A stretch of 64,000 nucleotides of DNA from Sipunculus nudus (taxonomy: Eukaryota; Annelida; Sipuncula; Golfingiida; Sipunculidae): contig CM049317.1 in NCBI GenBank assembly GCA_026874595.1, forward strand, positions 19,491,882 to 19,555,881, written 5' to 3'. A program made the translations under genes and the position numbers. The notes under the pieces were generated by a model. It was not told the origin of the DNA and did not search any database. It saw only the letters and a list, made by a program, of their open reading frames with translations. Below, in pieces: positions 1 through 11,259 of this stretch. Numbering within the stretch: position 1 is the stretch's first letter; each line of letters begins with the position of its first letter.

Positions 1-11
1 CGCATGTCAAA

Positions 12-2334
12 ATGGCCGATCAACAGGTTCTCCTGGACCCGCATGACGGCCGTAAACTTTTTTTTCGAACTAAAGAAAAGAAGTGAGTACTGTTGTGTTC
101 CACACTGTAAAAGTGATGCAAGGACAGCTGAGGGCCAGAAGAAGACCTACCAAAGGTTTCCATCTAATCCTACAACCAGGAAAGCGTGGGTCGTTAACAT
201 TCGACGGGACGAAGGGGCGCTTTTTAAGGTACGAGTTTCACTGTCACTTGATGAATTACTTTCAAAGTAAATTTTTGGAGGGTAATCTTTATTAATGGGC
301 GGTCGTAACTTATTTTTATTGCAACTGGAAATATACTTGTATCAATAAGTTAATATTTTGAAAAGAATGATGAATGTAACTTAAAGAACTGTGAACATAA
401 CATCGGGCTAGACGTTTTATACAAAGGGGCGCTTTTTAAAGTCATAATAAATGAACGCACGTGTCTAGCTGTCAATATTGTTATTGTCTACACCGTATTA
501 AAAAACGTTTTAAAGACAGGAGACTAAAATTCTCCTTAAAAGTTGGTATTTAGAAAAAGAAATAATCCGTGCAGATGAATGCAAAGACTGAGCCTGAGGC
601 CATGAGTGCCAAAACGGTCTGCTACCGCAAATAATGGCCTCCCTTGAGGATTACTTGTAACAAATAGATGAAGTGATATATACTTTGATCTCCACGAACA
701 TCAGATTATCCCTGATCTTTACCAGTATCCAAACCAATTTAAAACTAATATGTACATCTTCAAGTTCATGTTCATTATAATGTATATGAAGGGGCTGGAA
801 CAGGGTTAACAAAGATGGGTTTTTAGAGGAAAGTGTCTGTATGTGGGTAGTTGTGTTTGCAGTGTGTATATATATATACATATTGTTATTGATAAATTTT
901 ACTGGAAATTACCCATTCATGTTAATGTAATTTCTGAAAATTGCTTGAAGTAATATTTATTTTGTTTGGTTTTATGTGGAAATGGCCCCCTGAGCACACT
1001 TTTTGCACTGTTCCTCATAGTTGACAAGTCACTAAACCCACAAAATAGGCATATATCTAGGTGTTGCCACAGAGGAGTTCCATGACAAAGTTGAGTGGCG
1101 CCACCATCAATAATAATAAAGATTACGACAAGATCGCAGCACAGAGGACCTCAGTTTATTTACAATAGGTTATATGGTTAAATATTTTTTTTAATACAAA
1201 TCACCCTGGTCATTTCAGAACAATACCAAAGAAGAGAACCCATGGAGCACCAACTCAAGATGAGACATCATCATCATGCGAGTCAGATGAGGCGATGGAC
1301 ACATCACAGACCATACTTGAACTTAACAGACAACTGGCTGAAAAAGATGAACAAATCAAGGACATTATAAAGGAGAAAGATAATATTATAAAGTCACTTC
1401 AACATCAAATTCAGATTGAGCATTTTGGTGTTAACAGTTTTGGAAGTGATGATAGTTTATTATTTTTTATACAGGGTTTTCAACAGTCTCTGCTTTTAGA
1501 GCACTGTTTGAGTTTTTGCAGCCAACAGCATCTACGATGACCAGTCTCTATTATGAACCTACTGATACATTCACATTGGCAGGCAGACCTAGTTGTATGT
1601 TATTAATTGATGAGTTGTTTATGTTTCTGTGTAGACTCCGTATAAATTGTTTAGAGCAAGACTTGGCAGTAAGATTTAACTGTTCAGTGGCAACTGTAAG
1701 TCGCAAATTTAACATTGGTAAATTACTTATACTTTCTATTAGGATCAATTCCAATCTGGTTACCAAAGAGTCAAATTCAACAGCTGATGCCAGATGTGTT
1801 TCAAGCTAAATACAGCAATACCCGTGTTGTTATTGATTGCACTGAGATAAGGTCTCAGCACCCATCATCACTTGTGTTAAACCCCCAGCTTTTTTCTTAT
1901 TATAAGAACTACACCAACTACAAAGGATTAATTGGGATTGCACCCCATGCAGCTGTTACCTTTGTTTCATCTCTCTGCACTGGCTGCATATCAGACAAAG
2001 AAATTACTAAATTGTGTAGGCTCCTAGACCTATTAGAGCCAGATGACAGTGTCATGGTTGACAAGGGTTTTTTGGTACATGACCTTCTGAAAGAAAATCA
2101 GTGTTCTCTAAATATTCCTCCGTTCCTTAAAGACAGAGGTCAGTTCAGTCTTACAGACATCACACAAACAGAAGAAATTGCTAGTCTCAGAATTCATGTG
2201 GAAAGCTTTATTAGGCGTGTTAAGGAGAACCACATGTTGATAGTGAGATTCCTTTGAATATTATGGGATCAATTAACCAATGGTGGACAGTGGCTGTTAT
2301 TCTTGCAAACTTCAAAGGGCCACTGATTATGTAA
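12..2334 (+). pseudogene. THAP-domain DDE transposase, frameshifted (copy 1)
   Basis: This is a transposase relic of the DDE_Tnp_4 (HARBI1/ISL2EU-like) type. A probable first exon starts at ATG 12 and reads into a THAP zinc-finger half (YCCVPHCKSDA at about 84-120, TYQRFPSNP, RKAWVVNIRRD), ending at a GT donor after position 228. The next clear exon starts after tttcag near 1219 (IPKKRTHG basic patch, then a predicted coiled coil LELNRQLAEKDEQIK). The catalytic core follows, with IDCTEIR (first D), MVDKGF (second D) and SLRIHVESFIRR (E), then a tail reading INQWWTVAVILANFKGP and stopping at 2332. Frame changes: a T8 run near 57-65, a T6 run near 1466, TTGG near 1716 and TTGATAG near 2237. The second THAP ligand pair (C-x2-H) is not found intact. 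Not active as it stands. Confidence 0.75.
212..439 (+). repeat. 16-bp direct repeat flanking the first transposase intron (copy 1)
   Basis: aaggggcgctttttaa occurs at 212-227, at the end of the THAP exon, and again at 424-439. The second copy continues in a frame reading FKVIINERTC, which resembles the continuation of a THAP domain. The same pair is present in the other copies. Confidence 0.5.
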
Positions 2335-3635
2335 TGGAATCAAATCAAGTACATACATTATCAGAACTAGATAATCCTACATGACCAATTAACTTAGTGT
2401 AGAATGTAATTGTAAATAACTTGCTAACCATGTTCAATGCTGATTAATTTACAGGTTGGTAAATACAACACCTCCAAGGAGTATTTAAGTTTTCCAACCA
2501 CGGTTAATACCAAGTAATCAAGTCAAAATGTGGACTCCAGTGCATAAGTGTACATGCTTATATTAAGATGACTGCAAACTTGATTACAGTCTACTTTTAT
2601 TCATTTCTTCATGGCTAACTGAACCTGAAATCATATTAAGTTTAAATTAACATAAATTATGATTTTTCTTGACACAAATACAAGCTTCTAATTATAAGTA
2701 CTTCCACTGTACTTCCACCACTCTACAAGAACAAGGCAACCATGGGTCTTTGAGCTCAGCTGAAACTGATCATGATAATTATAATTTTCGTGAATACCTA
2801 CTTTATTGAAATGCAGCAAAATGAATTTTTTTGTGATAATTATTTGGGAAGTGTAAACAATACACATATCTGGAGTTAAAAAGCCTGTGTACTTTTATGG
2901 GCACAATGTTAGATGCAGGAGCTTCCAATAATTACATATTTGTCTTTAATAATTATAAAGTTAAATCAAAAGAGATATCATAGTTGATTGAAAATGAACA
3001 ATAGTAGTGTTTGTTTTAAACTCATTTGCAGAGAGGGTATCTCTGATACTGTTGAATGTGACATCATGGAATCAAGTTTATCTTTAAGATGTTTGGATAA
3101 AAGCAAAACATAAACCTTTACATTGGAACATTAATTATGTTCATTGTACTATGTGAGGGGGGAGGTTGGTCAGATTTTTATAAATCTTCACTCTCTCTGT
3201 CTCAACAGTGGACTTAGCCCATTAGTCTATACTGTACTTAATGGCATTAGAACAGATCAGTCTGAACCATTTAGTGCAAAAACTAACCCAAAAGCCTTTT
3301 AGAGCAAACACTGACACAACATCTTCATGAATATTAGAGAATTAAAGATTGGGAAATGGGAAACATGCAGGTTCCACCTGACTAACAAACATTTTGTCGA
3401 GATTCATTCCCCGAGTTGGATTTCACTTGAGTGGTCATCCCACCAGCTTACTTATGTAACAGGTTAAGTACACCTTGGTCACTTAATTGGAAGTAGCCTC
3501 TGGCTCAGACCAAACTATTACAAGTACAGGCTAGCCCAGACTTTAATTTTATACTTTTACTTTGTTTCCCTTTCCTTAGTCAGATTTTTTACATATACAC
3601 TATATATGTCCAAAATATCTAATAGCAAATCATAC

Positions 3636-5271
3636 CTTAACATCATGAGGTATTGAATTCTTCTTTTGTGACCGGTAACACTTTGCCTTCACAATGACTA
3701 CATCATCTGCTTTGTTCACTGAAACATAAATAAAATGACACTGAAATGTCACCAAGTGTTCATCTTGGTGTGTTTGCAGTTTAGTACTTTTATAAATATT
3801 TAACAATTCTGATTAAATACTTTTCATTAAAAATGAATTAATAAGCATTCTTTCACTTGCCATGTCATACATGAATGCTAATATTTAATTTTTACAAAAT
3901 ACAATAGATTTAATGCAAAAAAAATATGAAATTTGCAATTTTTTGTTTCATTTTATTCTTTTCAAGTGTATCTTCTTTTTAAATGATTAGCCAAATATAA
4001 TCTTATAAATATCAATTATATATTAATTTAAAAAATAATCATGATTGATATACATATTAATATATATTCTTTATTTATAAATGCATACATGGAACATAGG
4101 CACTATATTATAAGAACTTACTCCGGTATATATTATCCATACTACGTTGTTTTAATATACAATTATTCAGTGTTCAAATGACACTTTATTGGCATGATAA
4201 ATGATTTGGGGCTGACCGACGAATAAGCAAGGCTTGCTGCTTAATTACAGTTCATCCTGCAAGTTAAAACGTTAGACAAGTTGCTTGCAATAATAAATCA
4301 GCTGGCTGTGTTTACCTAGTCGTGATCAGTGATTGGTGGGCCACTGAGGTCAAGGTCGTAAGGGCGATGTCGTTATAATAATACAACATAAATCTGAATG
4401 TGCGTTTATAATGTATGAATTTGCAGTTTTAATCAAATTACAATAATAACTCACAAGTTGATAAGTACTGAAGATGGCAACTAATATTTCCGATGTTTTC
4501 CTCGATAAAACTTGGTAATAAATCAGCTTGCTTTGTTTATATTGACAACATGGTCCATGCTGATTGGGCGAGCTATCGCTACGCCTACTACATCGTGCAA
4601 GTGTTATCGTTTAACACCTTATGTTCTAAATATGAATTCTGATTTGAACGAAAAATGTTAACAAAATGTTCCCCTCTCTAAATGGTCCCATTTGAGTTTC
4701 ATTTCTTAAAAACACATCATTTAAACAAATTAGTCATCGAGATCGGCAAGGTGAACCCGTGTATATATACCCTGTTCAATGGGCGCGCACATCGTCATAT
4801 CGTGTATCCTGACTTCGTTGACAGATAATATTTGACAGGGGCGACTCTTCCAGTTTTCAGATTTATCAATGTGAGCATTACTTATTAAAACAATTTTTAA
4901 ATATTAATTAATATTATTAAAATATAATTTTTTTTATACTTACGCGTCATGTTGTGTATGTATTTCTCGTGAAAGTACTTGTAGCCTTTGTTTACATGGC
5001 TCTCTCCAGAAGAGTGACACTTAGACTTGACAAAGGCTGAAGCTGTCCCCATGTCGAAATATTCAGGGATGACACCGAGGTCCCGAGACTGGTATGGATG
5101 CTGTGGCCTCCCATTCCTGTCTGCATCCTCACTGACAACAACCTGGTTTGGCATTCCTTTGATGTCAGTGTACATGCATGCTAGCCTTGTGGCAAACTCG
5201 GCCGAGCGTAAACACGTGCTCATGTGTTGTTGTACGTCACTAGAAAGTGCCTCGCTTAGCCTCGCTTTCAT
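3636..5271 (-). pseudogene. Partner gene of the transposon, two 5' exons (copy 1)
   Basis: On the minus strand, exon 1 starts at ATG 5271 and runs about 108 codons (MKARLSEALSSDVQQ; DADRNGRPQHPYQSRDLG; SHVNKGYKYFHEKYIHNM) to a consensus GTAAGT donor near 4943. Exon 2 (3718-3636) follows a pyrimidine-rich tttatgtttcag acceptor and reads ADDVVIVKAKCYRSQKKN, ending at a GTATG donor. The exons join in phase: C from exon 1 plus TG of exon 2 gives Leu. I relate the HVNKGYKYF and CYRSQKK stretches to the N-terminal part of SWIM-finger/YqaJ-nuclease proteins that accompany such transposons; this is from memory of the family. No SWIM or YqaJ core was found between 2335 and 3635, so the gene looks truncated by an older deletion. 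Confidence 0.55.
5247..5268 (-). repeat. Right terminal inverted repeat, transposon copy 1
   Basis: This is a 22-bp sequence whose reverse complement reads AAAGCGAGGCTAAGCGAGGC plus AC. It abuts the CAT (5269-5271) that is the start codon of the minus-strand gene, so the first codons of that gene are the inverted repeat itself. Confidence 0.7.
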
Positions 5272-5275
5272 TTAT

Positions 5276-6331
5276 GTAAACAAAAAGCACGTGGCTAATT
5301 AAGAATGGTCTATTAGTGTTTGGTTTCTTTCGCACAAAGAATTGACAAAAGAGGAGCTTACTTTCAGATGTTTCCATAAGTTTTTATTGTCTGCCTGAAT
5401 GTATATCAGTACGTGTGTATTTGTGAATGTATATATTAATATATGGATGGATGGATTATTAGTGTATACATGTATATGATTTTATTATTATTTGTAAATA
5501 TATTAAAGTACTCAATAATAATCATAGAAGTACTCGTGTACTTGTATGAGTACTTCGATCATTTTGAAGAAAGTGCTCTAGTTCGTGTATTGACTACTTT
5601 TAATAGTACTAACGAGTACGAGGAAGGCTTACCTTGCTGTAACAAGCTTTGCTAATTGGATTGATTTGCCTTGTTAAGCCACACACTCAGGTCTGTACTG
5701 TGAACTTTAGCTTGATATAACTTTCTAAACATATATTTATCATTGAAAAGTAATAAATAAATTTACAGAATTGAAAGATAGACGCTTATAGTTGACAAAA
5801 GTAATTTGTTGAGACATTAATGAGAAAATTTAGCATCAGACTGATCTTAAGGAGTAGGAAAGTTGTAAGCATCATTGATATCATCAGCAGAAATTATGAC
5901 ATATAGAGATAACAAGAAAAAGCAATAAAAAATATGAAATAATCCTTAAATGACTTTATTCAAGTAGCATGGCAGTACTTTTTGATAATTTACAGTTTTT
6001 TTTCGTAAGGTTTTATTCACAGTTCGGTACTTTTTTACTGGCCAGATTAAATGTAACATACATACTTTAAAAGGTTTATAGGTCACTAATCGTTACATCA
6101 TGCAGAGAAATAATGTAAACCTCCTGATTCCACCTAAACAAATGTTCTCACATACCTAAGTGAATATTACGACTATGTTTTAAGTAATTTTAGGCATATC
6201 ATTGACGATAATGTATTCCAAGTAAAGAGTAACCATGCCGTTAGAAATATTTCTTGACATTATTTATGCTCTGAAATCAATTGAAGTTTAAAATACTGTT
6301 CTTGAGTCAAGCATTTGTCAAATCCATTCAG
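5276..6331. other. Array-1 spacer, no gene seen
   Basis: This is AT-rich sequence downstream of the transposon, repeated at 15883-16938 and 27096-28151. Short open frames here are conserved between copies only because the copies are recent. I see no splice-linked exons or known domain. Confidence 0.5.
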
Positions 6332-6497
6332 AGTATGCTTTAAGGAAAGCACATGTCTCAACAGAAGATATCAGAGAAGGTAAGCTGTGTTCACTCAATA
6401 AAAATTTTGTAAAAGTATGCTTTAAGGAAAGCACATGTCTCAACAGAAGATATCAGAGAAGGTAAGCTGTGTTCACACAATAAGAAATTTGTAAAAC
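6332..6497 (+). repeat. 82-bp tandem duplication with a splice-donor-like motif (copy 1)
   Basis: Two units start at agtatgctttaaggaaagca (6332 and 6414). Each has an open stretch reading YALRKAHVSTEDIRE directly followed by AAGGTAAGC, which fits a 5' splice site. The upstream side lacks a clear acceptor. It could be a duplicated exon end or chance. Confidence 0.6.
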
Positions 6498-8283
6498 ATG
6501 TTTATTATAATAACTTAGAAATACTAACCTTTAAAATATATTTCAATTAGAAACTAAATTACATTTTAAACGAGGTATATGTGCGCCGATCGACGATCTG
6601 AGAATATTTGTCGATTACTGTTTTGATTGTGCACTGTTCTTTTTTGCAAGCTACATGCAGGAGTCTTTCAGGTTCTCATTGATGTATTTTCAGTGCTCGG
6701 TTATGACTGTAACATGCATGTAACAAATTATCAACTAGGAAAACATAAAAATCCGTAAAATATAGAATACTGGACATGGGCTGACTCTTTATCATACACA
6801 TTCGACTCATTAAATGAAAGAAAATGCTGTATTATTTTTTTTTTCCATTTTCAAATGAGCATACGCTGCGTGTGCTAGGCAAGTTTCAACAAGCCAAATA
6901 CATATACATGCCAGCTGCTCTGTGTAATATCTCAAACTTGTGACTTTGAGGCATTCAATATTGCATTAAAGAAAGAAAACAATCATTGTAATTGCAATAT
7001 TATTTATAGTAAAATATAAAGTGATGTAAGATTAAAATTGATTCTTGATTAATTGATTGTATTAGTGTTGTCCATAGCAGGTTTTATCGCACTTAAAGAT
7101 ATATGAATGAAATGCTACATAGTATATGCAAAATTATTAGATCCTAATAGTTTTTTTTTATTTGAATGATACATACGTAAATTATTAATACGATTTTGCA
7201 ATATAATTATAGTTGCGAATCATACTCCGAAAAAGTAATTGTTTTAACCTATTCCAAAATGTTTCAACAGTCCAATCCAGAATTTAACATTGAAATGATA
7301 TGATGAATCTTCTTTATTTCACCTGACACATGTAATCTAAACAGCCTCATGTGGCCACAGGTGACCACAAGCAGAGAACGCATTGCATAGCAGTGTATGG
7401 GGCTGGCCTTGATGAACAATTCTTGACATGATGATTGAAAACTTGCTTAAAGCTTCAGTGTTTGATCAATTGAATTCGAATTTCAGACTTTACCAGATTG
7501 AAGCATTATACGTTCATTCTTAACATTCATGGAGACCCATAAAACCTCTTTCGACACATGACATAAAGTCACCTCAACCAATGTTCTTGATCTTGCGTAG
7601 CTTGTTTTCATTTACACGAATTACTATTTTCGATCACAGTTGTCACCAAACATCAGTAACTTAGTAATTAATGCGTAAAATGTGTAAGTCTATTGCTGGT
7701 TCAGAGTTGAAATCTAATATCGTCGATTTCCATTGTTTATGACTAATCTTGTCCCCTGTATTTTGTATCCGTTTATTTTGTCCGGTAGACAATCGGTCGG
7801 CAGGCATTGTCCTGCATAGTTAACATTTCTTTTAATTGGAATGTTGATGAATTGACTTTGGTTGCATATAGAGGATTATATTACGTAGTTCTAGTCACTT
7901 GAGCATCATGACTCTTCAGCCCTTGTGCTATTGTGCAATTATGATGCTGGTATCTTCACTCCCATTATTTATTTGTTTGTCATTTTAGCTCATATGAATA
8001 CAATTTTTCTAAGTTAATATTATAGTTATTTGACCATTGTATGTATCATGGGCAACACTAGTTTACCAGGAAAAGACTTGCAGCAATCAGCCTGATAAAG
8101 GCTTACGAGAACACAAGACCAACCTCAGTTTTCTATAAGTCTACCGAAATCAATACATTTGATCCGCTCATATACAAATGATCCAACCCTACCCCAGGAT
8201 AATTCTTGTGAAAAATTAAACCATTCAATTTTGTAGTTTACTCATACATCATTGTTCATGTACAAGCTGAAAGAGGCTAAACG
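6498..8283. other. Array-1 spacer, nothing recognised
   Basis: This is AT-rich sequence repeated at 17105-18890 and 28318-30097. No exon, RNA gene or mobile-element motif was recognised. Confidence 0.5.
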
Positions 8284-8297
8284 GCACTATTGGTTTT

Positions 8298-8640
8298 ATG
8301 CAAATTAGGCATTGTTCCTCTCATAATATTTTGCAAAACTTTATATATGAGAATGCAGAGGCATTTCCGAGACCAATGGATTTAGAAAGAAGCTACTCGG
8401 CCGATAGGTACGTTTCTGCAATGACGGTAATTAAATTGTTTTCTAGTGAGAAATCTGGGATCAGATTTAGTGAGCACTTTTTTTAGCCACCTGTTCACGG
8501 GATGTATTCTCTGTCTCACTCTAACTCTTTTACCAAGAGATAAAACAATCTGAATTTACAGGATCGGATCCATGGTGTCGTTAAACGGAGCGGGGGAGGG
8601 GGCAGTGCTGCCGATAATAATGGAGAAAGGCTAACAAATC
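8298..8640 (+). other. Weak two-exon signal at the start of the array unit (also 18905-19245)
   Basis: A short open frame (ENAEAFPRPMDLERSYSAD) runs into a consensus donor GATAG/GTACGT at about 8406. About 150 bp later a pyrimidine-containing acceptor (ctgaatttacag, or tttgcag in the next copy) precedes an open stretch reading GSMVSLNGAGEGAVLP that joins in phase and ends at TAA. No domain is recognised. It may be a small gene, a gene fragment carried in the amplified block, or chance. Confidence 0.2.
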
Positions 8641-9045
8641 ATGCCTGTCTGAATGTTTAACCAGTTTAATGAGGTAAAGTCCTAACGTTAGGTGTCCGTA
8701 TGTCTTTTGATCAGGAGGTACCCCCTTTCGCCTTACGTGCAAGGGAACGAGACAACAGTTCTACTTGGCACCAGCACATAATTGTCCTCAGCTGACCCAC
8801 ATACTTACAGAGCCGGGGGCTAACTAGATTAACTCTGCCGCACGACCTTCTTCCAAACGAACAATCAAATAAGATTGACAGATCAAAATAACCTTAACCT
8901 ACAACTTTTAGAAAGATGAGAGAGAGAACAAGTTCATATATCCATGTAAGTGCAGACTCGCTATCAAACAGTCACTTCTCAGACCGACACTATCTTGAGT
9001 AGTATCTAACCCTAAATTGGAACTGGATATCTTTCTTCACATTAG

Positions 9046-9048
<3 letters not shown>

Positions 9049-9118
<70 letters not shown>
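9049..9118. repeat. TA microsatellite (copy 2 of array)
   Basis: This is a nearly pure TA run of about 70 bp adjoining a MITE. The equivalent tract at 19658-19699 is shorter (about 42 bp), as expected for replication slippage. Confidence 0.9.
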
Positions 9119-9121
<3 letters not shown>

Positions 9122-9302
9122 TGATACCTCATAGTGTCCAAGTCAAAAGGACCCTCGAAAAACTTCGACACATCTGAGGTTCGACACAACCGGGTTTAAT
9201 TTGGTAATAATTTACTTAGAATTGTCCTGAATATCGAGCCTGTAACTTCGAAATAAGCGGGGTGTTCGACTTAAGCGAGTTCGATACAACGAGGTTTCAC
9301 TG
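9119..9302 (+). mobile_element. Pogo/Tc1-mariner-like MITE, 184 bp
   Basis: It starts cagtgatacctc and ends gaggtttcactg, an imperfect inverted repeat. It is flanked by TA on both sides, as expected for Tc1/mariner target duplication. The interior is rich in ttcgac motifs facing both ways. There is no coding capacity. The insertion lies in or beside a TA microsatellite, a natural TA target. Confidence 0.65.
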
Positions 9303-9584
9303 TATAAAAATTCTATGGTCTACTACTATTTATAAGTACTATATGTTAGCATGGACGGTGACAACAGGCCAACACGATGTCATAGGCCAAACTCAATGCA
9401 CAGGGTACAAGGACTTTCAAAAACGAACAATTCTGAACCCACACTATAATAGGAGATTTGTTAAAAGTTAATAATTATTTTTCAAGGCTTGTAACCCCTC
9501 ATCGCGTTCTGCTATTCTTGATTTAAACTAATATATTTGGATAATAAAAAGTTATACTTTTTTCTGCAATATCCCTTACGATGC

Positions 9585-10189
9585 AACTTGTTTGATACTG
9601 TGTGTCGCTGAAAGAGAATGAAATACAAAGAAAATAAAGTAAACCGATTCAGGGAGTATATTCTTCCTCTTGAGACACCCAGATTGTTAACGTGTGAATA
9701 GAATATCACTTTGAAGACTTCCTGAGTCAATAAGTTTATGGTTTGTCTTTATTGTGAATCAGTGAAACTTGAGGAAAATCTAAAAAAACAAAATCAGCTA
9801 ATTTAACATTATTGTGTAAATGTAAATTTGTCATTCGTTCAGCTGTTAACTATTCATGTATATAGTTTAGGCCTGATGTATCCAAAAAGAGTTCCCTCGA
9901 TGAAGTGAGCGTTCGCATGGGCAGATGTATGCTAACGCCAGTGGAACGGTGCCTGTAACGGCATGTCACGCGTATGTTGCACACAATTCGCATGTAAGTG
10001 CTATTGCGGACAGACGTTTTCGGAATAGACTGGTCAATTTCACTGGTGAATGTTACTCAGTTACCCTTAAGCCACGAAAATAAAAGCAAGCAATTATGTT
10101 CTATGATTAAATCTTATATTATAAAAAAAAATGCCCACAGAAATGCCAATTTATAACATGTATTTTAAAAATGTTCACACTGTGGAATA
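9585..10189. repeat. Dispersed repeat block, younger copy
   Basis: This segment also occurs in unit 3 (20165-20759) and, diverged, at 33313-34060, where it again precedes the 76-bp minisatellite. The block plus minisatellite therefore behaves as one dispersed repeat family. No protein signature was seen. Confidence 0.6.
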
Positions 10190-10325
10190 CTTCAGTAATT
10201 GTTTGCCACTCGAAATATATGGTATATTTTCGACATGTATAACCAAAACCGCTCAATCATGGCTGATTCATTAAGTGCTTTGCTATGGCAATATATGGTA
10301 CTTACTTTGTAATATATGAAATAGT
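10190..10325 (+). repeat. 76-bp minisatellite, about two monomers
   Basis: Monomer landmarks ggaatacttcagtaattgt, gccac and aatatatggtatattttcgac match the longer runs at 34128-34745 and in array 2. Monomers here are diverged. Confidence 0.6.
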
Positions 10326-10393
10326 TTATTTTCAGGATCAATACTTGTAGGTTATGCCGATCGATATAACATTACACACGAACACCAACACCG

Positions 10394-10420
<27 letters not shown>
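10394..10420. repeat. TA microsatellite
   Basis: Short TA run; the counterpart at 20973-21004 is a few units longer. Confidence 0.85.
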
Positions 10421-10424
<4 letters not shown>

Positions 10425-10639
10425 AATTATTCATTATTACGTTTTAACCATTATTTGTCAAAACAAGGAAAAAGTACATGCATTAATTTATTAAAGTACT
10501 CTGAAAACAAGAGCAGCTTTATAATATTTCAAAGTAGGTGGCAGCAATGAAAATGGCAGCTATTACCTCCTTAAAGTTGGTACCTCTATAAAGTGGGCAG
10601 TTTAGCCCAGTTCTATGGGTCCATCATTATAGAGGTTCG

Positions 10640-10748
<109 letters not shown>

Positions 10749-11204
10749 GGGGGTATGTTGTGATAGACAAGAGTACATGAGGCTAATGCCTCTGACTATT
10801 AGTGTGTGCACCATAAGTAAGTCTCACATAATATTATTATGTAACAGGTAACAAGGTTGAGAGGGGCAGGGGGTATAGATCACTAGGTAGAATAACCAAG
10901 ATCTTGTAAATGACATGGGCCTGATGAAGACTATCATAAATGATCAACAAGCAATCTCTCTGCCACAAAAGCCCACTTACCATACTGAACCCCTGTGACT
11001 GAGTATGCAGACATTAATGATGTGGTTTTAATCTGATATATCAGGTCAGGAATATAATACACACATCCCTTTTAGTTTTTGGTTCTCGATGCTCAACATT
11101 TGAATGGGTAAGCCATTAATTGATCTTCTACTGTTTGCCAAACTTGTAGCAATGCTATGTGCAAGGTATAGACGTCTTTCAAAAGTTATGCATGTCATGA
11201 CCTA
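10749..11204. other. Array-1 spacer left of the transposon, nothing recognised
   Basis: This is near-identical to 21327-21780. It supplies the common left flank of the transposon (cctaataaattc). No coding or RNA signal was seen. Confidence 0.5.
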
Positions 11205-11212
11205 ATAAATTC

Positions 11213-11234
11213 AAAGCGAGGCTAAGCGTGGCAC
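11213..11234 (+). repeat. Left terminal inverted repeat, transposon copy 2
   Basis: It reads AAAGCGAGGCTAAGCGTGGC plus AC and pairs with 15854-15875 at 21 of 22 positions. Confidence 0.75.
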
Positions 11235-11259
11235 CGCGTAAACAAACTCGCATGTCAAA

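Larger units (their letters stand above)
1..5275 (+). mobile_element. THAP/DDE DNA transposon (ISL2EU-like), copy 1, left end cut
   Basis: The element has a transposase on the plus strand and a second gene converging from the right end. The right terminal inverted repeat is at 5247-5268; the left one lies just outside the window. The flank after the right end (ttatgtaaacaaaaagcac) is the same as in the other two copies, so this is the same insertion event duplicated and not a separate transposition. Confidence 0.7.
1..8283 (+). repeat. Array 1, copy 1 (left end outside window)
   Basis: This is the first of three near-identical head-to-tail blocks. Base 12 here corresponds to 11260 and 21836 in the next copies, and sampled stretches differ at only a few bases per few hundred. 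The right boundary is inferred: the last copy of the array leaves the shared sequence after ctaaacg at 30097, and the same ctaaacg ends at 8283 here. The block contains a dead THAP/DDE transposon up to about 5275, followed by 3 kb without recognisable genes. Confidence 0.85.

Noticed and set aside
4-83. Open frame reading MSKWPINRFSWTRM ahead of the THAP domain
   Set aside because: The better start is ATG at 12 in another frame (MADQQVLLDPHDGRK), which meets the THAP frame if the T8 run is one base shorter. The upstream residues of the continuous frame look random.
651-881. 76-codon minus-strand frame, present in all three array copies
   Set aside because: Conserved only because the blocks are recent; lies in a probable intron, low-complexity start, no motif.
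4737-4860. GC-richer stretch (gatcggcaaggtgaacccgtg) as a possible tRNA-like sequence
   Set aside because: No A and B box pair or cloverleaf arms could be formed convincingly.
5027-5302. Plus-strand frame opposite the partner-gene exon
   Set aside because: Antisense shadow of exon 1; no splice signals on this strand.
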